This document shows positions 18,774 to 28,193 of a stretch of DNA of 64,000 nucleotides, in pieces (position 1 is the first letter of the stretch; every line of letters begins with the position of its first letter). Where the stretch lies: NCBI GenBank assembly GCA_963823675.1, contig CAWGMT010000011.1:496001-560000 (forward strand), written 5' to 3'. The notes under the pieces were generated by a model. It was not told the origin of the DNA, did no database searches, and saw only the letters and a program-made list of their open reading frames with translations. This stretch comes from CAWGMT01 sp963823675 (GTDB lineage Bacteria; Planctomycetota; Planctomycetia; Isosphaerales; Isosphaeraceae). The translations under genes were made by a program, and so were the position numbers.

Positions 18774-21017
18774 ATGGCGTTTCCCAGAACGTCGAGCCCG
18801 GAGAAATCGGCCGTGAATTACGTTCGCGGTTTAGTTCTGCCGGTGACGATCATTGGCGCGATCCTGGTTTTCGTCGTGCCGATTTCGCCACTGGTGCTCG
18901 ATGTCCTACTCTCGGCCAACTTGACCGTCGCGGTCGTCGTTCTCTTGACCACTTTGGCGATCCGCATGCCCCAGGACTTCAGTGTGTTTCCCACGGTGCT
19001 TCTGACCACGACTCTGACCCGGCTGGTCTTGAATGTCGCGACGACGCGGCTGGTTCTGACGCGAGGCGGAACCAACGGGCTGAACGCGGCCGGGGGGGTG
19101 ATCCGCGCTTTTGGCGAGTTCGTTGCTGGCGACCAGGTCATCGTGGGCGTCATTCTGTTCTCGATTCTGGTCGTGATCCAGTTTGTCGTGATCACTCAGG
19201 GCGCGACGCGCATCAGTGAAGTTGCAGCGCGGTTCATGCTCGACGGGCTTCCCGGGCGGCAGATGGCGATCGACGCCGATCTGCACGCCGGGCTGATCGA
19301 TCAGCACGAGGCTCACCGCCGCCGCGATGAGGTCTATCGCCAGGCGGACTTCTTCGGAGCCATGGACGGTGCCAGTCGGTTCGTCAGGGGCGACGCGATT
19401 GCGGGCGTCGTCATCTTGCTGGTCAACATCGGCGGCGGCCTGGTCCTGGGCATGGTCAATTACGGCATGAGCCCGATCGACGCGATCAATGTTTTTACCA
19501 AGTTGACGATCGGCGACGGTCTGGTCAGCCAGGTTCCCGCATTCTTGATCTCGCTGGCCGCTGGTTTGATCGTGACTCGATCGTCATCCTGGACCGACCT
19601 GAATCGTGATGTGGTCGGGCAGTTGTTCTCGCGGCCGGGCGTGCTCGGTTCGGCCGCCGCGTTCCTGGGCTTCATGGCATTGACTCCGCTGCCCAAGCTG
19701 CCGCTCCTGGCGCTCGGCGGAGGACTGGGCGCGGGAGCCGTTCTCCTCGGCTTGCGGCGGGATGCGGAAGACCAGCTCGACGAGCCGCGTGACGCGGCAA
19801 AGAGCGCCGCGGCGGGTCCGGGCGCTCGAGCGCATGCTGGCGGGTTGCCATCGTCGACCGCTCAAACCAAGCCCTCCAGCGCCGCAAAGCCCGGCGTCGA
19901 AACGCCAAGCGGGCCGGCCGATTCGAGCTCGGAACTGATGGAGGACCTGCTTCACGTCAATCCGCTCGGTCTCGAGATCGGCTTCCGCTTGATCGGACTC
20001 GCCGACCCGGGTCGGGGAGGCGATCTGCTTGTACGGCTCAAGACCGTGCGGCAACGGGTGGCGCGCGAGATGGGCCTCATCGTGCCTCAGGTGCGAATTC
20101 ACGACGAGATCGGCATGCCGCCCCACGAGTATCGGGTCAAGATCCGTGGGCACGTGGTCGGGCAAGGCACAGCCTATGCCGGGCGGCTCCTGGCGGTGCC
20201 GCCCACCGGTTTGGTGACGCGGCCTGACGGACGGAACGGCATCGATCCGGTAACGGGGCAGCCGGCTGTCTGGATTCACGCCGACGGCCGGGAGGTGGCC
20301 GAGCTCGCAGGTTGCCGGGTCCTGGAGACTTCGGCCGTGATCGCGGGTCATTTTGGCGAGATTGTCGCCGACCACGCCGACGAGTTGTTGACCCGCGAAC
20401 AGGTCGAACGTCTCCTCGACCGGGTCCGGACGACGGCGCCGACCCTGGTCAACGAAGTCGTGCCCGGGTTGCTCCGGGCGGGCGAGCTCCAGCGCGTCTT
20501 GCAAAACTTGCTCCGCGAGCGGGTCAGCATCCGTGACCTCGAGACCATCCTCGAGACATTGGTGGTGCACGCCGGCAAGAGCAAGGATGTCGATCTACTG
20601 ACCGAGCTGGTACGCCAGAACCTGGCGCGGCAGATCACCGAGACCTACCGCGGTTCCGACGGCCGGCTCAGGGTCGTCACGCTGGCCCGTCCGCTGGATG
20701 CGCGACTAGCCGCGGCGGCCAGCCAGTCCGATACGCGACCGTCCGATGCTCTGGGCGACGAGACGACCAAGAGCGTCATTCGAGCCGTCGCCGTGGCGGT
20801 GGGAACCCTGGTTGAAAATGGCTTGCCCCCTGTCATTCTGACGACGGCCGGGGCGCGCGCCGTCCTCAAGGACCTGACCCGCGCAGACCTGCCCCGGCTG
20901 GTCGTCTTGAGTCAACGCGAAATCCCGCGCGACACGCCCGTGGAAGTTCTCGGCAGCGTCATCGAAGAGACGGCGGAAGCCGTGACGACCTTCACGACCA
21001 CGGAGGCCATTGCATGA
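18774..21017 (+). CDS. flhA: Flagellar export gate protein FlhA
   Basis: 747 residues from MAFPRTSSP. FlhA forms the nonameric ring of the flagellar type III export gate. About eight TM segments occupy residues ~20-330, with the FHIPEP-family cytoplasmic loop motif RISEVAARFMLDGLPGRQMAIDADL. The large cytoplasmic domain includes MGLIVPQVRIHDE and ends at the TTTEAIA tail. A low-complexity linker (residues ~355-390, rich in Ala/Ser/Pro) is longer than in well-known orthologues. The in-frame open region upstream of 18774 is not conserved-looking. It starts a block with flhF, flhG and fliA. Confidence 0.95.
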   Translation: MAFPRTSSPEKSAVNYVRGLVLPVTIIGAILVFVVPISPLVLDVLLSANLTVAVVVLLTTLAIRMPQDFSVFPTVLLTTTLTRLVLNVATTRLVLTRGGTNGLNAAGGVIRAFGEFVAGDQVIVGVILFSILVVIQFVVITQGATRISEVAARFMLDGLPGRQMAIDADLHAGLIDQHEAHRRRDEVYRQADFFGAMDGASRFVRGDAIAGVVILLVNIGGGLVLGMVNYGMSPIDAINVFTKLTIGDGLVSQVPAFLISLAAGLIVTRSSSWTDLNRDVVGQLFSRPGVLGSAAAFLGFMALTPLPKLPLLALGGGLGAGAVLLGLRRDAEDQLDEPRDAAKSAAAGPGARAHAGGLPSSTAQTKPSSAAKPGVETPSGPADSSSELMEDLLHVNPLGLEIGFRLIGLADPGRGGDLLVRLKTVRQRVAREMGLIVPQVRIHDEIGMPPHEYRVKIRGHVVGQGTAYAGRLLAVPPTGLVTRPDGRNGIDPVTGQPAVWIHADGREVAELAGCRVLETSAVIAGHFGEIVADHADELLTREQVERLLDRVRTTAPTLVNEVVPGLLRAGELQRVLQNLLRERVSIRDLETILETLVVHAGKSKDVDLLTELVRQNLARQITETYRGSDGRLRVVTLARPLDARLAAAASQSDTRPSDALGDETTKSVIRAVAVAVGTLVENGLPPVILTTAGARAVLKDLTRADLPRLVVLSQREIPRDTPVEVLGSVIEETAEAVTTFTTTEAIA

Positions 21018-21020
21018 ACT

Positions 21021-21150
21021 GGTCCGTTGTCCGTTGTCCGTTGTTCGCTTCGCGGACGGCGGAAGCTGGCCTGGGACGACGAGGCTTTCACAACGGACGG
21101 AGCAGCTCTCGTACTTGCAACGGACAACCGGGCATGGATGCCGGACAACT
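21021..21150. repeat. Degenerate repeat region between flhA and flhF
   Basis: CCGTTGTCCGTTG-type tandem units (21023-21043) are matched by an inverted CAACGGACAAC at 21118-21128, with another related unit just beyond. This looks like a small genomic repeat element inserted within the flagellar operon, and it could affect transcript stability. Confidence 0.5.
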
Positions 21151-21180
21151 GGCAACTGACAAAGGAAAGAGGCGGTGCTG

Positions 21181-22335
21181 ATGCGATCGAAAACGTATCG
21201 GGCCAAGACGATGAAGGAGGCGCTCACGCGCGTCCGCCGCGACTTGGGCGGCGACGCCGTCATTCTCGCATCGCGCGAGATCCGGAGACGACGGCTCTTC
21301 GGCGTTGGGCCCCGCGCGCTCGTGGAGGTTACGGCCACTGATACGATGCCGCCCGAGGTGGGCGTTGGCGCTCGTTCCGACCCAGAACCGGTCGGGGCAA
21401 TGATTGCGCCGGATACGCAAATCCCGGCGCCGACGTCGGCCGCCCTTCAGGCGCGATTCGGCGCAGAGCTCGGCCGGTTGCACGCGATGGTAGAGACCTT
21501 GAGTCGCCACGGGCGGATTGACCACCTCGTGCCCGATCTGCCGATCCCGCTGATTCCGACCTACTCGCAATTGATCGAAGCCGATGTATCCGAGATTCTC
21601 GCCCGACGATTGATCGAGCACGTCGCCGAATGCCTCGAGACCGATCAACTCGACGATGTCGAATCGATTCACGCGACCCTCCGCGACGCGATCGAACAAT
21701 GTATACCCATCGCGCCACCCATCCAGGCCGTGGCCGGTACACGCCGAGTGGTGGCGCTGGTGGGCCCGACCGGCGTCGGTAAGACGACCACCGTGGCCAA
21801 GCTCGCCGCCAATTTCAAACTGACTCGCGGAGTGCGAGTGGGACTGGTCACGGTCGACACGTATCGAATTGCGGCCGTGGAGCAACTCAGGACCTACGCC
21901 GAGATCATCGACCTCCCCTTGGCCGTCGTCAACAGCCCGATCGAAATGCCGCGGGCGATCGACGACTTGGGGGCGGTGGACTTGATTTTCATCGACACCG
22001 CGGGTCGCAGCCCGCGCGACGAGGTCAAGATTCGCGAGCTCGGCGAGTTCTTGCTTCAAGGTCGACCAGACGAGGTTCACCTGGTCTTGAGTGCCGTGGC
22101 CGACGAGCGGAGCCTGCGGGCCGCCATCGAGCGATTCGCCCCCGTCCAGATTGACCGCCTGATCCTGACCAAGCTCGACGAAGCCGACAGTCTGGGCGGC
22201 TTCCTGGCTGTACTGGCGAGCTCGACCCGTCCGCTCTCCTATGTGACCACGGGACAGGCCGTACCCGACGACATCGAGCCCGCCGATCGCAAGCGGCTCG
22301 CACGGCTGATTCTCAGACAGGAGGACCTGGCTTGA
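21181..22335 (+). CDS. flhF: Flagellar SRP-like GTPase FlhF
   Basis: 384 residues. The N-terminal basic region (MRSKTYRAKTMKEALTRVRRDLGGDAVIL) is the FlhF B-domain start. The NG GTPase domain has the P-loop GPTGVGKTTTVAKLAA (residues ~197-212), DTYRIAAVEQL, DTAGRSPRD and the base-specificity motif TKLDEAD. FlhF places the flagellum at the pole together with FlhG. ATG 21181 is preferred over GTG 21175 on spacing to the AGGAAAGAGG site. Confidence 0.95.
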   Translation: MRSKTYRAKTMKEALTRVRRDLGGDAVILASREIRRRRLFGVGPRALVEVTATDTMPPEVGVGARSDPEPVGAMIAPDTQIPAPTSAALQARFGAELGRLHAMVETLSRHGRIDHLVPDLPIPLIPTYSQLIEADVSEILARRLIEHVAECLETDQLDDVESIHATLRDAIEQCIPIAPPIQAVAGTRRVVALVGPTGVGKTTTVAKLAANFKLTRGVRVGLVTVDTYRIAAVEQLRTYAEIIDLPLAVVNSPIEMPRAIDDLGAVDLIFIDTAGRSPRDEVKIRELGEFLLQGRPDEVHLVLSAVADERSLRAAIERFAPVQIDRLILTKLDEADSLGGFLAVLASSTRPLSYVTTGQAVPDDIEPADRKRLARLILRQEDLA

Positions 22336-22404
22336 ACGCGAGAGTGAAGAGGACCCATCGTCATGGCCGGTCGAATTCACAGCGACCGGAGGAGGAAAGG
22401 CTCG

Positions 22405-23361
22405 ATGTCCGATCAAGCTGACAGGCTGAGGCGACTCGCCCTGGCAAGCCGGGCGACGGCGGTGGCGTCGGCGCTCGTTGAGGACGCACCGCTCTTGACC
22501 GCCCGCGAGTCGAAGCGGACGACGCGATCCTTGCTTTTTACAAGCGGCAAGGGGGGCGTCGGAACATCGAACCTCGTTTTGAACCTGGCGGTCGCGCTGG
22601 GAGAAATGGGACAATGCGTCGTGGCGGTGGATGCCGATCTCGGTCTGGCAAACCTGGATCTGCTCTGTGGTTTGACGCCGCGGTACGACTTGGGCGATGT
22701 GCTCTCCGGCCGCTGCCGGCTGGTTGATGCCGTGGTGACGGGGCCAGGTGATATCCAGATTTTACCGGGGGCTCACGCCATCCGGACCAATGGGGAGGAT
22801 CTCAGCGGGGGGCCCGCGCGGCTGGCGGCCGAGCTGCGTGAGCTGGAGTCGGAGGCCGACTTTGTTCTGGTCGATGCGGGCTCGGGCCTGGGAACGGGAA
22901 TCACGATGCTGGCCGCTGCGGCTGACCAGGTGGTCATCGTCAGTACGCCTGAACCCACTTCGGTTGCCGGCGCGCACGCCGCAATCAGCCGGTTCCATCG
23001 GCTGCCAGCTTCGCCTCGGCTGCGCGTACTGGTTAACCAGGCGGCATCGGCGGCGGAGGCGGCCGACGTTCTCGACCGCCTGGTTGCCTCGAGCCGCCAC
23101 TTCTTGGGCGCCGTCGTTTCGCCGCTCTGGCCTGGGTGCATTCGCGCCGATCCGCATGTACCCTTGGCAGTCCGCACGCGCCGGCCATTCGCGACCGCGT
23201 ATCCGGCGGCGAGGGCGTCGCGTGGGGTTCGGCGGGTGGCGCGGGCACTGGTCCGCGAGCGCCATCCACCCCTTCGCGACCACAGTGCCGGCTTCTTCGC
23301 CGCGGTCGCCGCACGCTGGGCCCCAAGCCGTGTCAATAGCGGCAAGGCGACGACACGCTGA
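22405..23361 (+). CDS. flhG: MinD/ParA-type ATPase FlhG (FleN-like)
   Basis: 318 residues from MSDQADRLRRLA, preceded by GGAGGAGG. FlhG/FleN is the antagonist partner of FlhF that limits flagellar number. The deviant Walker A motif reads SGKGGVGTSN: the signature Lys is present, but the second P-loop Lys, normally GKT, is Thr. Later motifs are present (VAVDADLGLANLDLL, FVLVDAGSGLG, VSTPEPTS). The C-terminal ~80 residues are Arg/Ala-rich and little conserved. It is placed 70 nt after flhF. Confidence 0.9.
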   Translation: MSDQADRLRRLALASRATAVASALVEDAPLLTARESKRTTRSLLFTSGKGGVGTSNLVLNLAVALGEMGQCVVAVDADLGLANLDLLCGLTPRYDLGDVLSGRCRLVDAVVTGPGDIQILPGAHAIRTNGEDLSGGPARLAAELRELESEADFVLVDAGSGLGTGITMLAAAADQVVIVSTPEPTSVAGAHAAISRFHRLPASPRLRVLVNQAASAAEAADVLDRLVASSRHFLGAVVSPLWPGCIRADPHVPLAVRTRRPFATAYPAARASRGVRRVARALVRERHPPLRDHSAGFFAAVAARWAPSRVNSGKATTR

Positions 23362-23744
23362 AGACCGCAGGTCAGACTTTGGGTGGGGCCGTAACTTAAC
23401 TTTAACGGCTGCGAGCGGCTCGTCTTGTGCGGGATCAGTCAATCAATCAATCCCCTATCCGACGCTAATCGCTTGCGGCGCGCGACAGATTTTTCGGGTT
23501 GTTGTGATGGTATCACTCAAGCCGATAAAGCCGATAATCCGATATAACTTTGGGTAGGAGTTCCTTGGACGGCGAGAGGAAAGGGGCCGAATCCGGCGCC
23601 CTCGAAGCTTTGAGGGTCTGGCCGGATTCGATGCGCCAATGATGCTTCTGACGGCACGCGATTTCCCGCGGGAGACCGCCGCGCTGTTAGCGAGCCCCTT
23701 GCACAGGATGTGCCGCCTCTTGCGCAGCCGACACGGAGGTCAGG
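23362..23744. other. Intergenic region between flhG and the sigma factor
   Basis: 383 bp without a credible gene. It contains a CAAT-type short tandem (around 23440) and a palindromic GGCCGAATCCGGC / GCCGGATTC pair around 23586-23630 that could terminate flhG transcription. A GGAGGT ribosome-binding site lies just before 23745. Confidence 0.45.
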
Positions 23745-24521
23745 ATGTCAACAAAGGTGGATGTGGATGTGACGGAACTCTGGCGGGAGTTCAAGGAACA
23801 CCCCACCACGGAACTGAGGAATCACCTGGTTGAACGCTACTTGCCCCTGGTCAAGTATAACGCCGAACGAATCTGGCAGCGCCTGCCCGAGGGAGTGGAT
23901 CTCGATGATCTGATTTCCGCCGGCGTGTTCGGGCTGATGGACGCGATCGATGCGTTCGACCTGAGCCGGGGTGTCAAGTTCGAGACCTACTGCGTGCCCC
24001 GAATCCGCGGGGCCATGCTCGATGAACTGCGGACGATGGACTGGGTGCCGAGGCTCGTCCGCTCCAAGGCCACCAAGATGGAAGAGGCGCGCAAGGAGCT
24101 CGAGGCCAGGCACGGCCGCCCCCCGACGGACGTCGAGCTGGCCGAACTTCTCGGCCTGCCCATGGAAGAATTCGAGAAGATGGCCATGGACGCCAACGCC
24201 GTTGGCTTGATCAGCCTCAACAAAAAATGGTATGAAACGGACAGCTACAAAGACGTGCGCGAGATCGACATCCTCGAAGACAAGAAGGGAGAAGACCCAA
24301 CTCGCCGCCTCCAGCGCAAAGACCTGATGCGCATGGTCACCAAGGGATTGAGCCGTAACGAGCGTCTTATTATCATATTGTACTATTACGAAGAACTGAC
24401 GATGAAGGAGATCGGCGCGACACTTGACTTGAGCGAGTCGCGGGTCTCGCAGATGCACTCGTCGATCATCCAGCGATTGCAGTCGCAGCTCTCGTCTCGC
24501 CGCCCCGAGTTCGGAACCTGA
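23745..24521 (+). CDS. fliA: FliA/WhiG-family sigma factor (sigma-28)
   Basis: 258 residues. Region 2 is RYLPLVKYNAERIWQRLPEGVDLDDLISAGVFGLMDAIDAFD...FETYCVPRIRGAMLDELRTMDWVPR, which is diagnostic of the FliA/WhiG group. Region 3 is LEARHGRPPTDVELAELLG, and region 4 is LIIILYYYEELTMKEIGATLDLSESRVSQMHS. It directs RNA polymerase to late flagellar promoters; in this genome it sits beside flhAFG, supporting the flagellar role. No anti-sigma FlgM is adjacent. Confidence 0.93.
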   Translation: MSTKVDVDVTELWREFKEHPTTELRNHLVERYLPLVKYNAERIWQRLPEGVDLDDLISAGVFGLMDAIDAFDLSRGVKFETYCVPRIRGAMLDELRTMDWVPRLVRSKATKMEEARKELEARHGRPPTDVELAELLGLPMEEFEKMAMDANAVGLISLNKKWYETDSYKDVREIDILEDKKGEDPTRRLQRKDLMRMVTKGLSRNERLIIILYYYEELTMKEIGATLDLSESRVSQMHSSIIQRLQSQLSSRRPEFGT

Positions 24522-24606
24522 AAGAGGACCTGTTCATTGGCGCCGGGGAGGGTAGAATAAGGTAGAGGAACATCCTGTGAGGCGGTACACCGGGGAACGA
24601 GCGGCG

Positions 24607-25350
24607 ATGACATCCAGAGCAAAGCAACATAGCGTCGGGGTTACGGTTTTCCTGGTCATGGCGGCGCTCTTCCTCGGGACAACACCGGCCAAGGCACAAT
24701 TTGGATTTGGGGGATTAGGGGGGGGATTTGGTTACGGCTTTGGGTTTGGTGGTGTGGCCCCCCATCCGGAAGGTATCATTAACCAAATTGCCGTGGTCAC
24801 GGCTGGCCGGGGATATCAAGGGCCCAGCAGAACGCCCTATGCGGGCAATTCCAACGCTTACTTCAACCATGTCCGGGACAACGGATTCGTCGAGCGGTAC
24901 AATGTTGACCGCCGGGAACCGTCTTACAACCGCTACGTTCCCACATCGGCACGAGCTGCGGCGCCAAGCCCGGCGGCCGCGGCCCCGGAGAAGCCGCTGC
25001 TTCCCCTGGCGAGCTTCTACGATGCTCAGGGGCAGCTCGCCTGGCCCGCCGACTCGCCGGCCGCCGGCGAGCTCAAGGAAAAGCGAGCCACGTTCGACCA
25101 AGCGAGCCAGGTCGTTCTGGATGAGTCGAAGAAAAGCGGAGTCGCGTCCATGGCCGCCGTGACCGACGCTCGCCAGAAATTGATCGACTACGGGCGTCCC
25201 GCGTTGCAATACGTCCGAGCCCATGAGACGGCCCGGCTCGCCGACACATTCCACCTCTTCTTGTTATCGCTTTACGAATCGCTGGCTCAGGCTGCCAACC
25301 CGGCCCAGGCGGCCGGCGCACCAGCCCCGCCAACCGCCCATTCGTCGTGA
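24607..25350 (+). CDS. Exported Gly-rich/Ala-rich protein of unknown function
   Basis: 247 residues. A signal peptide (VTVFLVMAALFLGTTPAKA) is followed by a short Gly/Phe-rich stretch (FGFGGLGGGFGYGFG), an Asn/Tyr-rich segment, an Ala/Pro linker and a C-terminal helical region (residues ~140-235) with heptad-like charged helices. The ATG at 24607 is preferred over a GTG 30 nt upstream because it gives a normal signal peptide. No family was recognised; similar layouts are common in planctomycete secretomes. Confidence 0.72.
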   Translation: MTSRAKQHSVGVTVFLVMAALFLGTTPAKAQFGFGGLGGGFGYGFGFGGVAPHPEGIINQIAVVTAGRGYQGPSRTPYAGNSNAYFNHVRDNGFVERYNVDRREPSYNRYVPTSARAAAPSPAAAAPEKPLLPLASFYDAQGQLAWPADSPAAGELKEKRATFDQASQVVLDESKKSGVASMAAVTDARQKLIDYGRPALQYVRAHETARLADTFHLFLLSLYESLAQAANPAQAAGAPAPPTAHSS

Positions 25351-25378
25351 GCTACTCCGGAACCCGCGGAGCGCCACC

Positions 25379-26490
25379 TCAAGGGGCAACTGCCTTGGCA
25401 ATGACCCTTTCGAGGTTCTTCCGCCACAGGTCCAGATGGATGATCGTGCCGTCGCGCCCGATCAGAACACTGGCCGGGATGTCGGTGACCCCATAGAGCC
25501 TGGCATAATCCCGCGCGCCCGTGCCGCTGACCAGGTTGGGCCAGCGGATATTGTGGTCCATCACAAACCGCTTGATGTTCGGCATAAGACTCTCGAGAGA
25601 TGTACCGCTGCCTGGGGAGACATCGACATTGACGCCGACGATCCGTAATCCGCGTTCCCGGTATTTGTTATAGACGCTGTCCAACCAGTCGATCTCAGCA
25701 GCGCTCGGCAAACACCAGCTCGCCCAGAACACGAGCAGGACGACGTTGCCCTTGAAATTGGCCAGATTGACGGGTTTGCCGTCGAGGTCTGTCCCCTCGA
25801 AGGGCGGCGCGCTTTTTCCGATCATCTCGAGCCTACCGAGCCGGCTCGAGCAGTAACCCTTGACGGCGGGATTTTCAGCTTCGTCGATCAGCAATTGGAA
25901 TGCTTTCCGGGCGACGTCGAACTGGTCCCCTTGCAACAGACGCTGGTAATAGGCTTCGCAGATCGCCAGCAGAGCGGGCGTATCCAATATCGGCGCCGGC
26001 CTGCGCCGCCCTCGCGCCGTTCTGCCTTCTGGCCGATGGCCTTGCGAAGGTCAGCCAGCGATTCTTCGTACGCTCCCCGGTCGGCCTCGGCGATGATGTT
26101 GAGCGTGTGGGCCAGGAAACCGACGGCCGGCGAGCTGGGGGTGGATTTCAGGACTTGATCGGCGACCGGTTCCGCTTCACGAAACAGGTTGTTGGCGAGC
26201 GCCACGCGGAACAACAGCTCATAGGTTTCGGCAGCTTCCTTCGGCTCCTGCGTCCTGGCCAGTTGAAAGAGCCGCTCGAGGCGCTGTCGTTCGATCTGAA
26301 GGAGCTGTTCGTTGTAGTCTTGATTGATCGTTTGGATCGTGACGCCCGCCGCACCCGAGCGTGCCGCTTTCGACTTGATCACCGCCGGCTCGTCCTGATT
26401 CTGGGCTCGGGCTTGGCCGCCGGCAGCCTGACAAAGCGAAAAACTCGCCCAGACCAGAATACCGCTGGCTGCGATTCGGAATACGCTCAT
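25379..26490 (-). CDS. Exported thioredoxin-fold (TlpA/redoxin-like) protein, frameshifted
   Basis: The N-terminal frame (25888-26490) has a signal peptide and TPR-like helices (ETYELLFRVALANNLFREAEPVADQVL). The C-terminal frame (25379-25987) continues helices (AICEAYYQRLLQGDQFDVARKAFQLL) into a redoxin domain: PPFEGTDLDGKPVNLANFKGN and LLVFWASWCLPSAAEI. A shift near 25990-26010 separates them. The active site is Cys-Leu-Pro-Ser, lacking the resolving Cys, which argues against a simple disulfide reductase. The combined length (~370 aa) fits TPR-thioredoxin proteins of planctomycetes. Confidence 0.78.
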
Positions 26491-26534
26491 CGTCGATGAA
26501 ACCCTCGGGTTGAAAGGTCGAGCTTCTTATTGAC

Positions 26535-26879
26535 TCATACAACATAACCAATCGCCATCGCAATCGCGAGCCTCCGGTAATCAGCGAGCGCGGCGGATTG
26601 CGCTGCCGGTGGCGCAGCCTGGTTTCTCGACCTCGGGCTCAGGCGGTGCGCTACTCTCCAGATGGCAGCCAGGAAGACAAGCACCACGAGCAAGGCGACG
26701 ATCCAGAGGATCGTTTTGATCGCCGTCGAAAGCCGCTCGGCGGGCGTCTCGCGCAAGTAAGCCGGAAACGGCTTGGACGACTGCGCGCCGTTCCGGTCCA
26801 GCGGCTTGAAATAAAGCTCATGCTCCCGCGCCTTGATCGAACGTTCCTGCTCGTGCAGGTTGCGAGATTCAGCGGGCAT
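26535..26879 (-). CDS. Single-span membrane protein, unknown
   Basis: 114 residues. A charged N-terminal ~50 residues is followed by one TM helix (TILWIVALLVVLVFLAAIWRV), then a Pro/Ala-rich segment and a short hydrophobic C-terminus. The gene lies 44 nt upstream of the redoxin gene on the same strand, so they may be co-transcribed. No family was recognised. Confidence 0.55.
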   Translation of the reverse strand: MPAESRNLHEQERSIKAREHELYFKPLDRNGAQSSKPFPAYLRETPAERLSTAIKTILWIVALLVVLVFLAAIWRVAHRLSPRSRNQAAPPAAQSAALADYRRLAIAMAIGYVV

Positions 26880-26909
26880 GGTACACCGTGTCTCGAAAAG
26901 GCAAAGCCA

Positions 26910-27020
26910 CTAAATGGGATTTCGTGATCCTGGGAGGGCGAGGCTCGGTCCGAGCCAGGCAAACAACCGGCTCACACGGAGGTTCGCCCTCCCCGAATCG
27001 TGCAAGGCCATTCAGGGCGC
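26910..27020. repeat. 111-bp dispersed repeat (copy 2)
   Basis: Nearly identical to 197-307 and in the same orientation. It lies in the gap between the single-span membrane protein and the 3' end of the methyltransferase gene. The remainder of 26880-27192 shows no gene. Confidence 0.75.
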
Positions 27021-27192
27021 AGGTCTCGAACGATCTGTATTTAGCCTAGGGAGAACGGGATATTCTGACAACAGCGTCTGGCCAGATAATCGATTTCGGT
27101 TCCTCGCCATCGCGCGTGATGCCCGGAAGGTGCATTTGCGCGATTCACGTCGCGGCGATGGAATTGGGGGCGATCCGGTTTGGTCCTGCGCG

Positions 27193-28193
27193 TCAAACAC
27201 GGGTCTGGAAGAACCAGTCCCAACTGCGCTGAAAGCCGGCCAGATCATCGTCGCCGGCCACGTCGTCGTTCCATGGGTACAGGACTTTTTGCAGAGCAAC
27301 TGTCGTGAAGCCAGCCTTCTTCAAGCGATATTCGAGCTCGAAGGGCTGCCAGAACTTCTGCTTGATGCCCTGAAAGTGGAATTTTCCGAAGATAAAGTCG
27401 TAGCGGCGGCGCTCGACATTGAGACTTGCGAAGTTCTCGGCGTCCTTGGGCTCAAATCCCTCGTCGATCGCCTGGTCCATGAGGAGCATCGCATGATACG
27501 AGATCGCGTCGATCGAAGGCACGATGCCCACGAACTGCCCATCGGGCCTCAGAGAGGCGCGGATGGCCCCCAAGCTGCGATCGATCATGCGCACGTCGGG
27601 CATTACCAGCGAGTTGATGGCAACAGCGATATCGACCTGCCCAGCAAACTCAGCGAGATCGTGAATGGGTGCTCGAGAAAGATCACCCGGTCCGTGGCGC
27701 TCTGACTACAGCGCTGCCTGGCCCTATCGAGCATCGCCGGGGCGAAGTCGAGCGCGATCACCTGCCCAAACCGTTCGGCCAGGTACGGGAGCAGAGGACC
27801 GGTCCCGCACCCCAGGTCGGCCACGGATTTGTGCTTCGCATCGGGAACGGCAGCCAATGCCGCCCAGAGAGGGTTCTCGACATCCGGGGCAAACGGATCG
27901 AGGAACAGCTCATTATACCGCGCGGCATGGCGGCTCCAGTGGCGAGCCTGATTCTGCAACTCGTTCTTGACCAAGGGGCAGACGACTCCGTGTTCGACCC
28001 ATCCCGTTCCGGCTGCCGCCGGCCCGGCTCCGGCGGTTGCAATCATCCAGTCAAAACCACGTCCATCCTCTCCAGCATAGGGCAGGAGATTGCCTCGAAC
28101 TAGCTGAGCCAGCGGTTCCGTTGCTTTGGGGGAACACATGTGCTCATAAGGAACGTCGCTTCGACCTCCGCCGTCTGGACGCGACACGATCAC
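27193..28193 (-). CDS. Class I SAM-dependent methyltransferase, frameshifted
   Basis: The N-terminal frame (27603-28193) contains RHAARYNELFLDPFAPD, then motif I SVADLGCGTGPLLPYLAERFG, VIALDFAPAML and VIFLEH. The downstream frame (27193-27603) reads LAEFAGQVDIAVAINSLVMPD (the motif IV region) and on to DGQFVGIVPS, continuous if one base is changed near 27655-27665. The start is a GTG overlapping the lipoprotein stop (GTGA). It is the last gene of the GTPase operon; the substrate is unknown. Confidence 0.78.
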
